This document shows, piece by piece, positions 8,090-17,655 of a stretch of 64,000 nt of DNA. Numbering within the stretch: the first letter of the stretch is position 1; every line of letters begins with the position of its first letter. The notes beneath the pieces are model-generated. The model did not search any database, had not been told where the DNA came from, and was given only the letters and a program-made list of their open reading frames with translations. Origin of the DNA: Kordia antarctica (GTDB lineage: Bacteria > Bacteroidota > Bacteroidia > Flavobacteriales > Flavobacteriaceae); the NCBI RefSeq assembly GCF_009901525.1, contig NZ_CP019288.1, forward strand, positions 558,001 to 622,000, written 5' to 3'. The translations under genes and the position numbers were made by a program.

Positions 8090-10264
8090 ATGAAAAAGAT
8101 TATTATAACAGCTTTTTTAAGCTTATTTCTCTCCATACCATTTCTACAAGCACAACATTCAGTAGCGCGCGATTGGAATGAAGAATTACTCAGCGCTATT
8201 CGTGGCGATTTTGCGCGTCCAACGGTTCATGCACGAAATCTATTTCATAGTTCTATTGTCATGTACGATTCGTGGGCAATTTTCAACAATCAATCACAAA
8301 CGGTATTCTTAGGAAAAACCTATGGGAATTATACGTGTAATTTCAACGGAATTGCAACACCAACTGATATTGCTGCAGCGCAACATGAAACCATGAGTTA
8401 TGCAATGTATCGACTATTAACACATCGTTTTGCAAATTCGCCTGGAGCAACCACTTCCCTATCCAATTTTCAAACGCTATTTCAATCTTACGGTTATGAT
8501 GTAAATTTCACATCAACAGATTACAGTTCAGGTTCATATGCAGCTTTAGGAAATTATTTGGCAAATGAAATCATCAATTTTGGCTTGCAAGATGGCTCAA
8601 ATGAACAAAATGATTATGCAAATCAATACTATACGCCTTCAAACAGTCCGTTAATTCTGGAGGTTTATGAAGACACCAACGATATCAATCCAGACAAATG
8701 GCAGCCGTTGGCTTTTGATGTATTTGTAGATCAAAGCGGAAATGTATTTCCATTAAATACGCCTGATTTTCTTAGTCCAGAATGGGGAGAAGTGACGCCT
8801 TTTTCACTCAAACCAGAAGATTTAGACATTATAAATGACGGATTTGACTGTTATGTATACAACGATCCTGGTGCGCCACCATACATTCAAAACTCAAATG
8901 AAGATGGAATTGACGATCCGTATAAGTGGCATTTTGCATTGGTTTCATTATGGTCTTCACACTTAGATCCTGCCGATAATACGATGATTGATATTTCGCC
9001 TGGCGCGTTAGGAAATCTTGATACAACCGCTTTTCCTCAAACATTTGAAGAATACAAAACATTCTATGATATCTATCAAGGTGGCGATCCGAGTACAGGT
9101 CGCAGCCTGAATCCGGTTACAAATTTACCATACACTCCACAACTTGTAAAAAGATCAGATTACGCGCGTGTGTTGGCAGAATTTTGGGCAGATGGACCAG
9201 ATTCAGAAACGCCTCCTGGGCATTGGTTTACAATCATGAACTATGTCAGCGATCATCCACTAACAGTAAAGCGTTTGAATGGTTCTGGAGTAATCTTAGA
9301 TGATTTACAATGGGATGTAAAATGTTACTTAACGCTCGGCGGCGCAATGCATGACGCGGCGATTAATATATGGGGAATTAAAGGATATTACGATTACCCA
9401 AGACCAATTTCGGCAATTCGGTACATGGCTGGAAAAGGACAAAGTTCTGATGCAACACTTCCAAGTTACGATCCGCATGGTTTGCCATTACTTCCAGGAT
9501 ATATTGAATTAATTGAAACTGGAGATGCTTTAGCAGGTACGAGTGATGAAAATGTTGGGAAAATAAAAATATTTGCTTGGAAAGGACCTGATTATATTAG
9601 CGATCCGACAACGGATATTGCTGGTGTTGACTGGATTCTAGCGAGTAAATGGTGGCCATATCAACGTGGAACATTTGTAACGCCGCCTTTTGCAGGATAT
9701 CTATCAGGACATTCTACTTTTTCAAGAGCTGCCGCAGAAGTATTAACTTTACTAACAGGAACCGAATATTTCCCTGGCGGAATGGGAACGTTTGACATTC
9801 CACAAGACAATTTCTTAGTATTTGAAAAAGGACCAAGTGCGTCATTCACACTACAATGGGCAACCTATCGTGATGCTTCTGACCAAACAAGTTTATCAAG
9901 AATTTGGGGCGGAATTCATCCTCCGATTGATGATATCAAAGGAAGAATCATTGGAATACAAATTGGCGTCGACGCTTTTGCAAAAGCAACTGAATATTTT
10001 GTGTTAAGCACAGAAGAATTTGAATCAAAAACAACGCGAATTTATCCTGTTCCATTCACGAATCAATTGACAATTGAAACTGAAAACGATCAAATTTCCA
10101 ACTTAGAATTATACAGTATTGACGGACGTTTATTATTTACGGAAACGATTAATTCGAATCAAAAAACCATCAATTTACCAAACTTACAAACAGGAATTTA
10201 TTTTGTAAAAGCTTTTGGTTTTAATGGGAATGTTTTGTTGCAGGAGAAGGTAATAAAGGAATAA
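8090..10264 (+). CDS. T9SS-exported vanadium-dependent haloperoxidase-like (PAP2-fold) protein
   Basis: A signal peptide (residues 1-21) is followed by a long helical domain typical of the vanadium haloperoxidase/PAP2 group. The conserved metal-oxyanion pocket appears as 'AGYLSGHSTFSRA' (about residues 537-549) and 'WGGIHPPIDD' (about 605-614), along with 'PPGHWF' and 'YPRPISAIR'. Residues about 648-724 form a type A T9SS sorting tail (IYPVPFTNQLTIE to GIYFVKAF), so the enzyme is sent to the cell surface or medium. Family members oxidise halides with H2O2 or act as acid phosphatases; which applies here cannot be told. The length of 724 is long because of the tail. No linked partner genes. Confidence 0.88.
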   Translation: MKKIIITAFLSLFLSIPFLQAQHSVARDWNEELLSAIRGDFARPTVHARNLFHSSIVMYDSWAIFNNQSQTVFLGKTYGNYTCNFNGIATPTDIAAAQHETMSYAMYRLLTHRFANSPGATTSLSNFQTLFQSYGYDVNFTSTDYSSGSYAALGNYLANEIINFGLQDGSNEQNDYANQYYTPSNSPLILEVYEDTNDINPDKWQPLAFDVFVDQSGNVFPLNTPDFLSPEWGEVTPFSLKPEDLDIINDGFDCYVYNDPGAPPYIQNSNEDGIDDPYKWHFALVSLWSSHLDPADNTMIDISPGALGNLDTTAFPQTFEEYKTFYDIYQGGDPSTGRSLNPVTNLPYTPQLVKRSDYARVLAEFWADGPDSETPPGHWFTIMNYVSDHPLTVKRLNGSGVILDDLQWDVKCYLTLGGAMHDAAINIWGIKGYYDYPRPISAIRYMAGKGQSSDATLPSYDPHGLPLLPGYIELIETGDALAGTSDENVGKIKIFAWKGPDYISDPTTDIAGVDWILASKWWPYQRGTFVTPPFAGYLSGHSTFSRAAAEVLTLLTGTEYFPGGMGTFDIPQDNFLVFEKGPSASFTLQWATYRDASDQTSLSRIWGGIHPPIDDIKGRIIGIQIGVDAFAKATEYFVLSTEEFESKTTRIYPVPFTNQLTIETENDQISNLELYSIDGRLLFTETINSNQKTINLPNLQTGIYFVKAFGFNGNVLLQEKVIKE

Positions 10265-10509
10265 TAGGTAAGTAACATTTAGCTTTAATAAAATAGTATT
10301 GGCTTGATCTATGATTTTTTCGTCAAGAGACAACAACTGGATTATAAACATAATAATATGCACACAAAATGCTTTAAAATAGTGAGCGTATATTTGAATT
10401 TTCAAAATTCTTACACAATATCTTCAATACTTGTAAGTTTTTACCTATATTTGAATAAATAAGTTTCCCCTAGACCTAACTTTTACAATTAAAAAAACAA
10501 AAGTTATTT

Positions 10510-11424
10510 ATGAAACGTATTTTCAGATTATTTCCCCTTAGTGTCTTAGCAGCCCTGATGATTGTAATTTCTTGTCAACATGATGATGCTGTGCGTCAAA
10601 ATGAACAAATTGAAACACTAGAACCGCAACTTAGTATAATAATGGAATCGGGCGAACATTTGCGTACTATTAATCCAACTATCTATCAACGATTATCTGA
10701 AACCTCAAGACATGCAGGCGCGTTGGACAATGCAGAAAATGATACCGCAGGTTTTACACTAGATTTGAGCATGGTACAAATCATTGAACGCAATACTTAT
10801 ACACAATACACAACTTCCGTTTTTGATCACGCAGAGTATCAAACTTATCTGATTAATTATCTATTACTTCATTTTGATGATGGTTCGCAATATCAGTTTC
10901 TTGTCAAATATCCACGCATTATCACTGATCAAGGTACAGAGCTAGATCGTGCCAATGCCGTTATGGAGCGTATTGACGGCGACACATTGCTACAAGCTGA
11001 AAATGATGTTCATCCTTGTTTAGATGGTGTTCCTGAAATTTTGAATACATATCAACAATATAATTGTGAAGAAACACCGTGTACAGGTCGTGAAGGTCAT
11101 AACTGGGGCGAAAACTGTCCCTGTGCAACTCTTTCTAATTGTACGATGCCAACACGTAGTTGTGGGTGGCAAACGGTCAATGTTTGGACTTGTTCTGGCG
11201 GTGGCACACAAGCACCATCGGGTGACGGTGGAACAGCAGATGGCGGAAACAATAATGATCCAAATGATGATCCCAATAATGATGATCCGATTGAAACCGT
11301 GCCAATACTTTCTGATTGGGAGCAAATTGAAGATTGTATGAATACCGCATCTTTTACTGAAAATATTCAACTAACTTCAGCCATGGTTGTTTGGTTGCAA
11401 ACAAATAATAGCCAAATTGCTTGA
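10510..11424 (+). CDS. Lipoprotein, N-terminal half of a gene split by an in-frame TGA
   Basis: The N-terminus is a lipoprotein signal with lipobox 'VISC' (Cys22). The 304 codons end in TGA at 11422-11424, and the next codon starts an open frame of 262 residues in the same phase, so this is very probably the first half of one protein of about 567 residues. This half has an N-terminal domain, a Cys-rich segment (CTGREGHNWGENCPC) at about 191-205, and a Gly/Asp/Asn-rich linker. A helix begins just before the TGA (AMVVWLQTNN) and continues after it (MNAMLQEYSC). I do not recognise the family by name. Confidence 0.75.
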   Translation: MKRIFRLFPLSVLAALMIVISCQHDDAVRQNEQIETLEPQLSIIMESGEHLRTINPTIYQRLSETSRHAGALDNAENDTAGFTLDLSMVQIIERNTYTQYTTSVFDHAEYQTYLINYLLLHFDDGSQYQFLVKYPRIITDQGTELDRANAVMERIDGDTLLQAENDVHPCLDGVPEILNTYQQYNCEETPCTGREGHNWGENCPCATLSNCTMPTRSCGWQTVNVWTCSGGGTQAPSGDGGTADGGNNNDPNDDPNNDDPIETVPILSDWEQIEDCMNTASFTENIQLTSAMVVWLQTNNSQIA

Positions 11425-11427
11425 GCG

Positions 11428-12216
11428 ATGAATGCTATGCTCCAAGAATATTCATGTAGCGAACAAGCTCAAGAAGAAATCTTTGAAGAAATTACTGGAT
11501 TAATTGAATATGAGTTTACAGAAGCAAATTTTGATCACTTTGCCATTGATCAAATTGATAATGATTGTTTATTAAGAATTGTAAGAGATGAAATCATCAA
11601 TCGTCTTAATGTTGGTATCATTAATCAAATAAGAAACACAATAGGTCAACAATCTAATTATGTACTAGGTTTTAGAGATAATGATATTCTTAATGGACAA
11701 GCGAATGCGGGAACATCTATGCCTTCAGCTTCAGCTATCAATAATGGGCATTATCCGATTATTATTAATTTTGCTGATGATTATCTAGCCAATAATCCGA
11801 CAAAATTATCTATCGCAACAAATGCTATTCACGAAATGGTTCATGCGCATTTAATTTACCTTTATTTTGAGGGTGAACTGCTCCAGAAATACCCCAACTT
11901 CACAGATTTAAAAAGTAAATTTGATATTTACATAGCCAATTCAACCGAAATCAATCGTCTTGCTTTAGAAGATTCTATGCATATCTCAATGGTTGATTTG
12001 ATAGGAACAATGGCTAATGCGCTTTTTAAATATGCCAAAGATAATCGTATGGACAATGTAACACATGAATATTGTAAAGATGTCACAAAAGGAACATTTT
12101 CTGGAACGCCTGCCATGAATATTATTACTCCTGATGTAAACCTACAAAATGGCTATATACTCAAAGCCCAAAATGAACAAAACAATACAGCAAATGCAAA
12201 AGGTAAAGATTGTTAA
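11428..12216 (+). CDS. C-terminal half of the split lipoprotein, with a HExxH metallopeptidase-like motif
   Basis: This frame is in phase with the preceding lipoprotein gene and separated from it only by TGA and one codon. It has no signal peptide of its own, so if made alone it would be stranded in the cytoplasm. It carries 'NAIHEMVHAHLIY' (HExxH at about 11830), the zinc-binding pattern of many metallopeptidases, in a helical context. The C-terminus is Asn/Lys-rich. The in-frame TGA could be a natural nonsense mutation, a sequencing error or a recent pseudogene event. Protease activity is an inference from the motif only. Confidence 0.7.
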   Translation: MNAMLQEYSCSEQAQEEIFEEITGLIEYEFTEANFDHFAIDQIDNDCLLRIVRDEIINRLNVGIINQIRNTIGQQSNYVLGFRDNDILNGQANAGTSMPSASAINNGHYPIIINFADDYLANNPTKLSIATNAIHEMVHAHLIYLYFEGELLQKYPNFTDLKSKFDIYIANSTEINRLALEDSMHISMVDLIGTMANALFKYAKDNRMDNVTHEYCKDVTKGTFSGTPAMNIITPDVNLQNGYILKAQNEQNNTANAKGKDC

Positions 12217-12853
12217 AAGAATAAGTTTTTTTGTATTGATATTACTAATAACAATATCATGTGAGAATAATAAACAAAGTGATGATCAACAATTATTAGA
12301 ACTGGTTTTGAAACAAAAACAGAGCCAATTCAGCAAACCAATTTACTTAAATCCAAATGGTGATAATAATTCCTTGAAAGATTTTTTTAGATTCCGAAAT
12401 AGCGAGAATGAAACATTTCGTTTTGCAAACCTCAAGGATTCTAACACGGAAATAGCAAATGATAGTCTGTACATTAAGTATGATACGATTATTTATGAAA
12501 AGCAAAAAATCATAAGTAATAACTATATCATGAATGGCAAAGGAATTGATGAAAACGTTGAAACCTTTTTAAAAGACTCTTTTAACTATAAGAAAGAAAG
12601 AATTGTCAAATGGGTTGTACCAAAATCCCTGAAAAACATAGTAAACAAAAATAAAGATACTAAAGACTATCTAATCAAAGTTTCTGCGCCTATTTATAAT
12701 TTGGATAAAAATAAAGCGATCTTGATGACGTTTCATAGATCAAGTAAAAATATGGCTCAACAAAATATCTATTTTATCGAGCGTAAAACTGAAAATTGGA
12801 ATATCATCTATTCTGAAGAAAGTGATATGTTCCTTGATTTAAGAATAGAATAA
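12194..12853 (+). CDS. Small lipoprotein of unknown function
   Basis: The best start is ATG 12194, which gives a short basic N-terminus followed by the lipobox 'ITISC' and a 219-residue product; an ATG further upstream would add a non-signal extension. The start overlaps the preceding gene by 23 bp, so the two are probably translationally linked. The mature part is polar and Lys/Asn-rich with no motif I know. Envelope location is inferred from the lipobox. Confidence 0.75.
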   Translation: MQKVKIVKRISFFVLILLITISCENNKQSDDQQLLELVLKQKQSQFSKPIYLNPNGDNNSLKDFFRFRNSENETFRFANLKDSNTEIANDSLYIKYDTIIYEKQKIISNNYIMNGKGIDENVETFLKDSFNYKKERIVKWVVPKSLKNIVNKNKDTKDYLIKVSAPIYNLDKNKAILMTFHRSSKNMAQQNIYFIERKTENWNIIYSEESDMFLDLRIE

Positions 12854-12876
12854 TAAAAACTCAATAACAGTTTTAA

Positions 12877-13068
12877 GCGTATCATAAGTTTCTTTATGAA
12901 TTATGTTTTATTAATAATCAACATACGGACGAATTTTATAACCAAATCGCTTGGATTGGACTAAAAGGGACAACAGCTTGGAATAATTTATCTCCAACCG
13001 AGAGAACAACAATCGAAACAGCCATTACTAATGCTATGAATAATAAAACACATAATTGTACCAACTAA
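12877..13068 (+). pseudogene. Orphan C-terminal protein fragment
   Basis: A frame of 63 codons ends in TAA at 13066-13068 and begins just after a stop, with no credible start. The translation (DEFYNQIAWIGLKGTTAWNN, then LSPTERTTIETAITNAMN and an end in HNCTN) looks like the true tail of a protein rather than noise. From memory it resembles the tail of the same family as the HExxH lipoprotein upstream, where the '(F/Y)Y...GT.A(W/M)N' pattern also occurs. I read it as a leftover of a second, deleted copy. Confidence 0.5.
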
Positions 13069-13072
13069 ATTA

Positions 13073-13519
13073 GTGCTATTAATATCCTTTTTTTTACAGA
13101 TAGGATATGGATTTGCACAAGACATAAAGAAAGATAAAATTTATTTAGACTTTTCTCATTACAAAGAAAATTGTGAACATAGCGATCTTGCTAAACACTT
13201 AAAAGTAGAAAAAAAAGAGGGATTACAATTTAATCTATGTGGAAAAGCAGTCTTTCTGCATCCATTTGAATACAAGTCAGATACAATAAATAATAAATAT
13301 TTGAGTAATTATTCACTTTCAAAAATTGAAGAAATTGACCAACTTATCATAAATTGGCATAGAAAAACAAAACCTTTATTTATAAAAAAATTCGGAGAGG
13401 TATATCCCAAGACAACAAACAAGAATAATATGTTTGAAACATATCTAATTGAAAAATTCAATAACGATTGTTTTATTCTATATCAAGTTTATTGGAAAAA
13501 TCAAGAGATACAACAATAA
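13073..13519 (+). CDS. Small secreted protein of unknown function
   Basis: The frame starts at GTG 13073 and encodes a hydrophobic stretch ending 'GYGFAQD', a likely signal peptidase site, then about 130 polar residues with three cysteines. No ATG fits. In-frame codons from 13040 would add a basic n-region (IIKHIIVPTK), which suits a signal peptide better but needs a rare ATA start, so the start is unsettled or the original one was lost. It follows the orphan fragment by 4 bp. No family recognised. Confidence 0.55.
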   Translation: MLLISFFLQIGYGFAQDIKKDKIYLDFSHYKENCEHSDLAKHLKVEKKEGLQFNLCGKAVFLHPFEYKSDTINNKYLSNYSLSKIEEIDQLIINWHRKTKPLFIKKFGEVYPKTTNKNNMFETYLIEKFNNDCFILYQVYWKNQEIQQ

Positions 13520-13680
13520 CGATTAAAAATCCAATCTCTTTATCAGAATTATGCCAAAATGGTTGCGCTATAGTCCAAAATTCATACTCATAAACTAGCT
13601 GGAAATATTTATGATTTCATAGCAAGAAAACTGATCATTAAAATAGTCCGAAAATCTAAAATTCCAACAATCCAAAAAGT

Positions 13681-14901
13681 CTAACCAACAACCAAACTCT
13701 CAAAAACAACATTCCCAGCCAACGTCTTATGTACAGGACATTTAGCTGCAATTTCTTTTAAGCGTTGTTTTTGTTCATCGGTAAGATTCCCAACGAACTT
13801 TAATTTCTTTGTAATGAAGTCAAGCTTTGTAGGCTTTTCCATCGGAATGTTCAATTCTACATTGCTTTTCTTGCTGTGAGAAATGTAAACAAATACTTCC
13901 TGTAAATCCCATTGTTTACGATCTGCGTACATTTTTAATGTCATCGTTGTACACGCCGCTAAACCTGCATATAAATATTGATATGGCGAAGGTCCAAAAT
14001 CATCGCCACCAACTGAAATTGGTTCGTCGGCAATCATCGTATGGTTTTTGGTTTGAATTTTTGTAGTAAATTTATCTTCTACCAAATTCAAATGTCCAAC
14101 CAAGTGTTCGCCTTCGGTATTAATCATTTGGTTTTCTTGCTTTGGAAAATAGCGTTCTACCCAAGTTCCAATCATATTTCCTGCGTAGCGACTGTCTCTT
14201 TCGTTTGATAATAAATGATCGGCGTCGTCCAATGAGACAAAACTTTTCGGATGATGCGCACTTACATACAATTCCTTTGCATTGTCAATTCCAACAATTT
14301 TATCAATTGGCGAATGTAGTATTAGTAATGGTTTGCGTAAGTTTTTGACGATTTTTGGTAAATCCGTTTTATCAAAATCTGACATAAATTCGTTGTTAAT
14401 TGTAAAAGGTCTTCCGCCAATATTTACTTGAACATTTTCGTTTTCAGAAATTTCATCAACTCCATGTGAAAATAAATGCTTTACATGACTCACATTTGAT
14501 GGCGCGCCAATGGTAGCAACCGCTTTTATATCATCTAATTGTGAAGCCGCAACCAAAACTGCTGCGCCACCAAGCGAATGTCCGACCAATAAGCATGGTG
14601 CTTCATAATTTTCTGTCATGTAATTTTGAACCGCTAATAAATCGGCTACATTTCCTGAAAAGTGACTTTCTGCAAATTCGCCCTCACTCCTACCCAAACC
14701 TGTAAAATCGAAACGTAGTACGCCAAAACCATAGGATGTCAACGTTCTGCTGATGTTTTTTACGGCGCTTAAAGTACTGCTACACGTAAAACAATGTGCA
14801 AATATCGCATAGTAATTTGGTTTTTGATTGGCTGGTAATTCTAAGTATGCGTTTAGGTGATTACCTTGTGCGTTTTTTATTTGGAGTTTTGTGCTATTCA
14901 T
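13681..14901 (-). CDS. Bifunctional alpha/beta hydrolase - OsmC family protein
   Basis: Residues about 1-255 are an alpha/beta hydrolase with nucleophile elbow GHSLGG (Ser109), acid region 'HSPIDKIVG' and late 'DDADHLL' histidine. Residues about 265-406 are an OsmC/Ohr domain, with one cysteine in '[13 protein letters not shown]' and the second in '[10 protein letters not shown]', the pair that reduces organic hydroperoxides in this family. The fusion is well known in proteobacteria and Bacteroidota. It likely acts in the cytoplasm on peroxidised or ester compounds. It is a single gene with a strong fit to family length; the substrate is not known. Confidence 0.93.
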   Translation of the reverse strand: MNSTKLQIKNAQGNHLNAYLELPANQKPNYYAIFAHCFTCSSTLSAVKNISRTLTSYGFGVLRFDFTGLGRSEGEFAESHFSGNVADLLAVQNYMTENYEAPCLLVGHSLGGAAVLVAASQLDDIKAVATIGAPSNVSHVKHLFSHGVDEISENENVQVNIGGRPFTINNEFMSDFDKTDLPKIVKNLRKPLLILHSPIDKIVGIDNAKELYVSAHHPKSFVSLDDADHLLSNERDSRYAGNMIGTWVERYFPKQENQMINTEGEHLVGHLNLVEDKFTTKIQTKNHTMIADEPISVGGDDFGPSPYQYLYAGLAACTTMTLKMYADRKQWDLQEVFVYISHSKKSNVELNIPMEKPTKLDFITKKLKFVGNLTDEQKQRLKEIAAKCPVHKTLAGNVVFESLVVG

Positions 14902-14999
14902 TTGATTATTTTTTTATCATAATAATTATTCTTATAAATAACTATTACAACATTTAAAGATATTATTAGATAAATACATCATTATTAATTTCTCATTTT

Positions 15000-15155
15000 C
15001 TTTTTCTTTGTTCGCCCAAAGAAAAGAAACAAAAGAAAGGGCATTTTTCCAGAGGTATTTTTACCCGAAAAGGCTAAAACCGCATTTGTTTTTCTAAATT
15101 TTCTCCAAGGCTTCGAAAATTTTTAACGAAAAACACCTGCTATACTGCGGAAAAA
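15000..15155 (-). repeat. Dispersed intergenic repeat, copy B, in the 428-bp gap before selO
   Basis: This is the reverse-complement relative of 7783-7975: shared runs include aaaatttttaacgaaaaa, ccaaggcttcgaa and caaaagaaag. The rest of the gap between the two genes holds low-complexity 'acaactgacaactcacaac' type DNA next to the end of selO and no gene. Confidence 0.75.
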
Positions 15156-15329
15156 AAATAAGTTTCAAATTACATATTATACAAATTTCCAATACAAACT
15201 TGATTTTTTATTCCCGATAGTTACACTAGGTATTTTCAATTAAAATGTATTTTATTTTCAATAATGCTCGAACTGACAACTGAAAACCGTCAACCGAAAA
15301 CTCACAACTGACAACTCACAACAAAAACC

Positions 15330-16901
15330 CTACGAACTACACGATAACATAGAACAACCAACTTTGTTTCGCGCCCATTCTGGACGTTTTGCGTACCATT
15401 TTTCAAATTCTGGTTGTTCGTTATACGGACGTTTTAAAACTTCGTATAATTCGTTTAAAACTTCGTAGTTTCCTTTGTTTGCTGCATCAATCGCTAATTG
15501 TGCCATGTAATTTCGCAATACAAATTTCGGATTGACTTCGTACATTTTGAATTTCCGCGTTTCATCTCTATCAACTTCTTTTTGCAACCGTTCAAGGTAT
15601 TTTGTAAACCAAGTTGTCCAAGCATCCGTTACAGAACCTGCGAGTTCTAAGGGTTTGTAGAACGATTTGTGTATTTTCTGAAAAGCTTCTTGCGGTGTAT
15701 TTTTCTTTTGTATTCGAGGTAATTCGCGGAAGAAAATCGTCATGTCGGTTTCGGTAAGTTGCAGATTTTTCTCTAAATCTTCAATTAGTGTTTCTTCCTC
15801 TGCGTTAATTTCGGCTAGACCGATTTTATCAGCCATCATTCTAACATATTTCTGATCAAAATTTGTTTGATAATTCTCTAAGATATCTTCCAACGGTTTT
15901 GCTTCTTCAATCAACGGAAATAACGCATTTGCCAACTGAACTAAGTTCCAAAGCGCAATTCCTGGTTGATTTCCAAACGCATATCTATTGTGCTGACTGT
16001 CAGTTGTATTTGGTGTCCAATTTGCATCATAACCTTCCAGCCAACCGTACGGACCGTAATCAATGGTAAGTCCTAAAATGGACATATTATCTGTATTCAT
16101 AACGCCATGAACGAATCCGACGCGTTGCCAATTTAATACCATTTCTAATGTCGAATTGACTACTTTTTGAAAGAAAGCAACATATTTTTCTTTTCCTTCT
16201 GTTTGAATGTCTTTGTGAAAATATTTGATCGTATAATCAGTTAATTTTTGAAGATTTACCACATCTTTTCGAGCTGCAAATAGTTGAAAGTTTCCAAAAC
16301 GAATAAAGCTTGGCGCAACTCTACATACAACCGCACCTTTTTCATAAGCCTGATTTCCGTCGTACAACATATCTCGTAAAACTTCGTCGCCTGTGAGCGC
16401 AATTGATAAGGAACGCGTTGTCGGAACGCCCAAATAATGCATTGCTTCGCTACATAAATGTTCACGAATTGACGAACGCAAAACGGCTAATCCGTCAGCA
16501 GTTCTGGAATATGGCGTTGCTCCTGCTCCTTTTAGTTGTAATGCCCAACGTTTTCCATTTGCACGAATTTCTGCGAGATTTATGGCTCTTCCGTCGCCTA
16601 ATTGTCCTGCCCAATTTCCAAATTGATGTCCGCCATAACACATTGCGTACGGCGAAGTTTTTGGATAGACTGTTTTCCCTGAGAATGTATGCAGAAATTC
16701 TTCAGCATTTGTATCACGTTCCAATTCAAGCATTTCAGCAACTTCATCAGCCACATGAATTAGTGTAGGATTTGAAGGAATTCGTGGTGTTGCAAACGAA
16801 TAACACGCTTCAAATACTTTGCGTCGTGTATTATTTTTATCAGGATCGGCAGGTAATTCTTTGTTGAATGTATCTTGTATGTTGAGTTTCATGTGTGGCA
16901 A
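15330..16901 (-). CDS. selO: Protein adenylyltransferase SelO
   Basis: This 523-residue protein matches the SelO/YdiU (UPF0061) pseudokinase family, which transfers AMP to Ser/Thr/Tyr of proteins in redox control. Visible family blocks are 'GGHQFGNWAGQLGDGRA', 'LQLKGAGATPYSRTADG', 'RSSIREHLCSEAM' and the metal-binding 'HGVMNTDNMS'. The C-terminal 'GCSMLSCSS' carries the cysteine pair; the last position corresponds to selenocysteine in animal members and is cysteine here. ATG 16901 or 16892 could be the start. It is transcribed alone, divergent from the lanthipeptide gene. Confidence 0.96.
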   Translation of the reverse strand: MPHMKLNIQDTFNKELPADPDKNNTRRKVFEACYSFATPRIPSNPTLIHVADEVAEMLELERDTNAEEFLHTFSGKTVYPKTSPYAMCYGGHQFGNWAGQLGDGRAINLAEIRANGKRWALQLKGAGATPYSRTADGLAVLRSSIREHLCSEAMHYLGVPTTRSLSIALTGDEVLRDMLYDGNQAYEKGAVVCRVAPSFIRFGNFQLFAARKDVVNLQKLTDYTIKYFHKDIQTEGKEKYVAFFQKVVNSTLEMVLNWQRVGFVHGVMNTDNMSILGLTIDYGPYGWLEGYDANWTPNTTDSQHNRYAFGNQPGIALWNLVQLANALFPLIEEAKPLEDILENYQTNFDQKYVRMMADKIGLAEINAEEETLIEDLEKNLQLTETDMTIFFRELPRIQKKNTPQEAFQKIHKSFYKPLELAGSVTDAWTTWFTKYLERLQKEVDRDETRKFKMYEVNPKFVLRNYMAQLAIDAANKGNYEVLNELYEVLKRPYNEQPEFEKWYAKRPEWARNKVGCSMLSCSS

Positions 16902-17015
16902 TTCTTTTTATAGGATCAAGAATTTGGCTTAAATCTATATATTTTTTAAGAAGTGTAAAGATACCAATTATTGTTAGGTACACAATATGTTCAGTACTGA
17001 ACGCATAATGTTCTA

Positions 17016-17062
17016 TTTTTTGGCATAAATTTTGATGTTAACATTTCTTTAACATTAAAACC
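17016..17062 (+). promoter_or_regulatory. Conserved leader block upstream of lanthipeptide precursor
   Basis: These 47 bp match 17673-17719, upstream of exbD, at 45 positions, including a 35-nt perfect run. The block contains TTAACATT twice and the palindrome tgttaaca, and ends 9 nt before the ATG. The -7 box is one base off TANNTTTG here (AAATTTTG at 17027-17034). Confidence 0.65.
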
Positions 17063-17071
17063 AAATATATT

Positions 17072-17305
17072 ATGAAAAAACAACATTTAAAAAGTTTACA
17101 ACTTAACAAAAAAGTTATTAGTAATTTCAAAAATCGTAGCCTTTCAGGTGGCGCAGTTGCTATAACGGCAGATCAGAACCAATGTCCAGATAACACATTA
17201 GCTGGAGGATGCGGATCGCTTGGCGCTTGTCCTATTACATTTTGGTGTCCAACTGAATATAGTCTAAATAATTGTGACATTAAATCTTTACCTCATGCAT
17301 GTTAG
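17072..17305 (+). CDS. Class I lanthipeptide-type precursor peptide (LNKK leader, GG cleavage site)
   Basis: The 77-residue product has the leader motif of the Bacteroidota class I lanthipeptide/GG natural-product family: 'LQLNKKVISNF' followed by a double glycine 'LSGG' at about residues 26-29, where a protease domain usually cuts. The core (about 48 residues) has six cysteines and several Ser/Thr (CPDNTLAGGCGSLGACP, WCPTEY, NNCD, HAC at the end), enough for several thioether rings or disulphides. No LanB/LanC, peptidase-ABC exporter or other modifying gene is in the window, so it would be processed in trans. A strong terminator follows. Product and activity are unknown. Confidence 0.85.
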   Translation: MKKQHLKSLQLNKKVISNFKNRSLSGGAVAITADQNQCPDNTLAGGCGSLGACPITFWCPTEYSLNNCDIKSLPHAC

Positions 17306-17352
17306 CAGGCTTAGAATTGAATACATTAAATTTTGGCTCATTTAGAGCTAAG

Positions 17353-17386
17353 AAAGGTCAAAAGAAATTTTGACCTTTTGTTTTTT
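17353..17386 (+). terminator. Strong intrinsic terminator after the lanthipeptide precursor
   Basis: An 11-bp perfect stem (aaaggtcaaaa with ttttgaccttt) and a 4-nt loop are followed by a T-rich run. It separates the precursor from the next transcription unit. Confidence 0.9.
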
Positions 17387-17655
17387 ATAACTCTTCACAC
17401 TATACTCTTAACTCTTATTTATATTTTGGTTACTTAAATTACTGCTGATTCATTGAATATGTGTTGAAACCTTTTGGTCTACCATAGTATGATTTTGTTT
17501 AGATAAATATAAGAAATATTTTCTATGAGAATATAGAAAAGAAAAGCATTTCAGAACGATTTTCACTCGATTTTACCTTCAAAATTTTAATAAAAAATAC
17601 AAGCTTATTTTTTATACGGAACCATCAGTTATAAATTGAAGCTATTGAAATACAG

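Noticed and set aside
17387-17655. Possible third short precursor gene between the lanthipeptide and exbD
   Set aside because: No frame with an LNKK leader or a start near a leader block was found.
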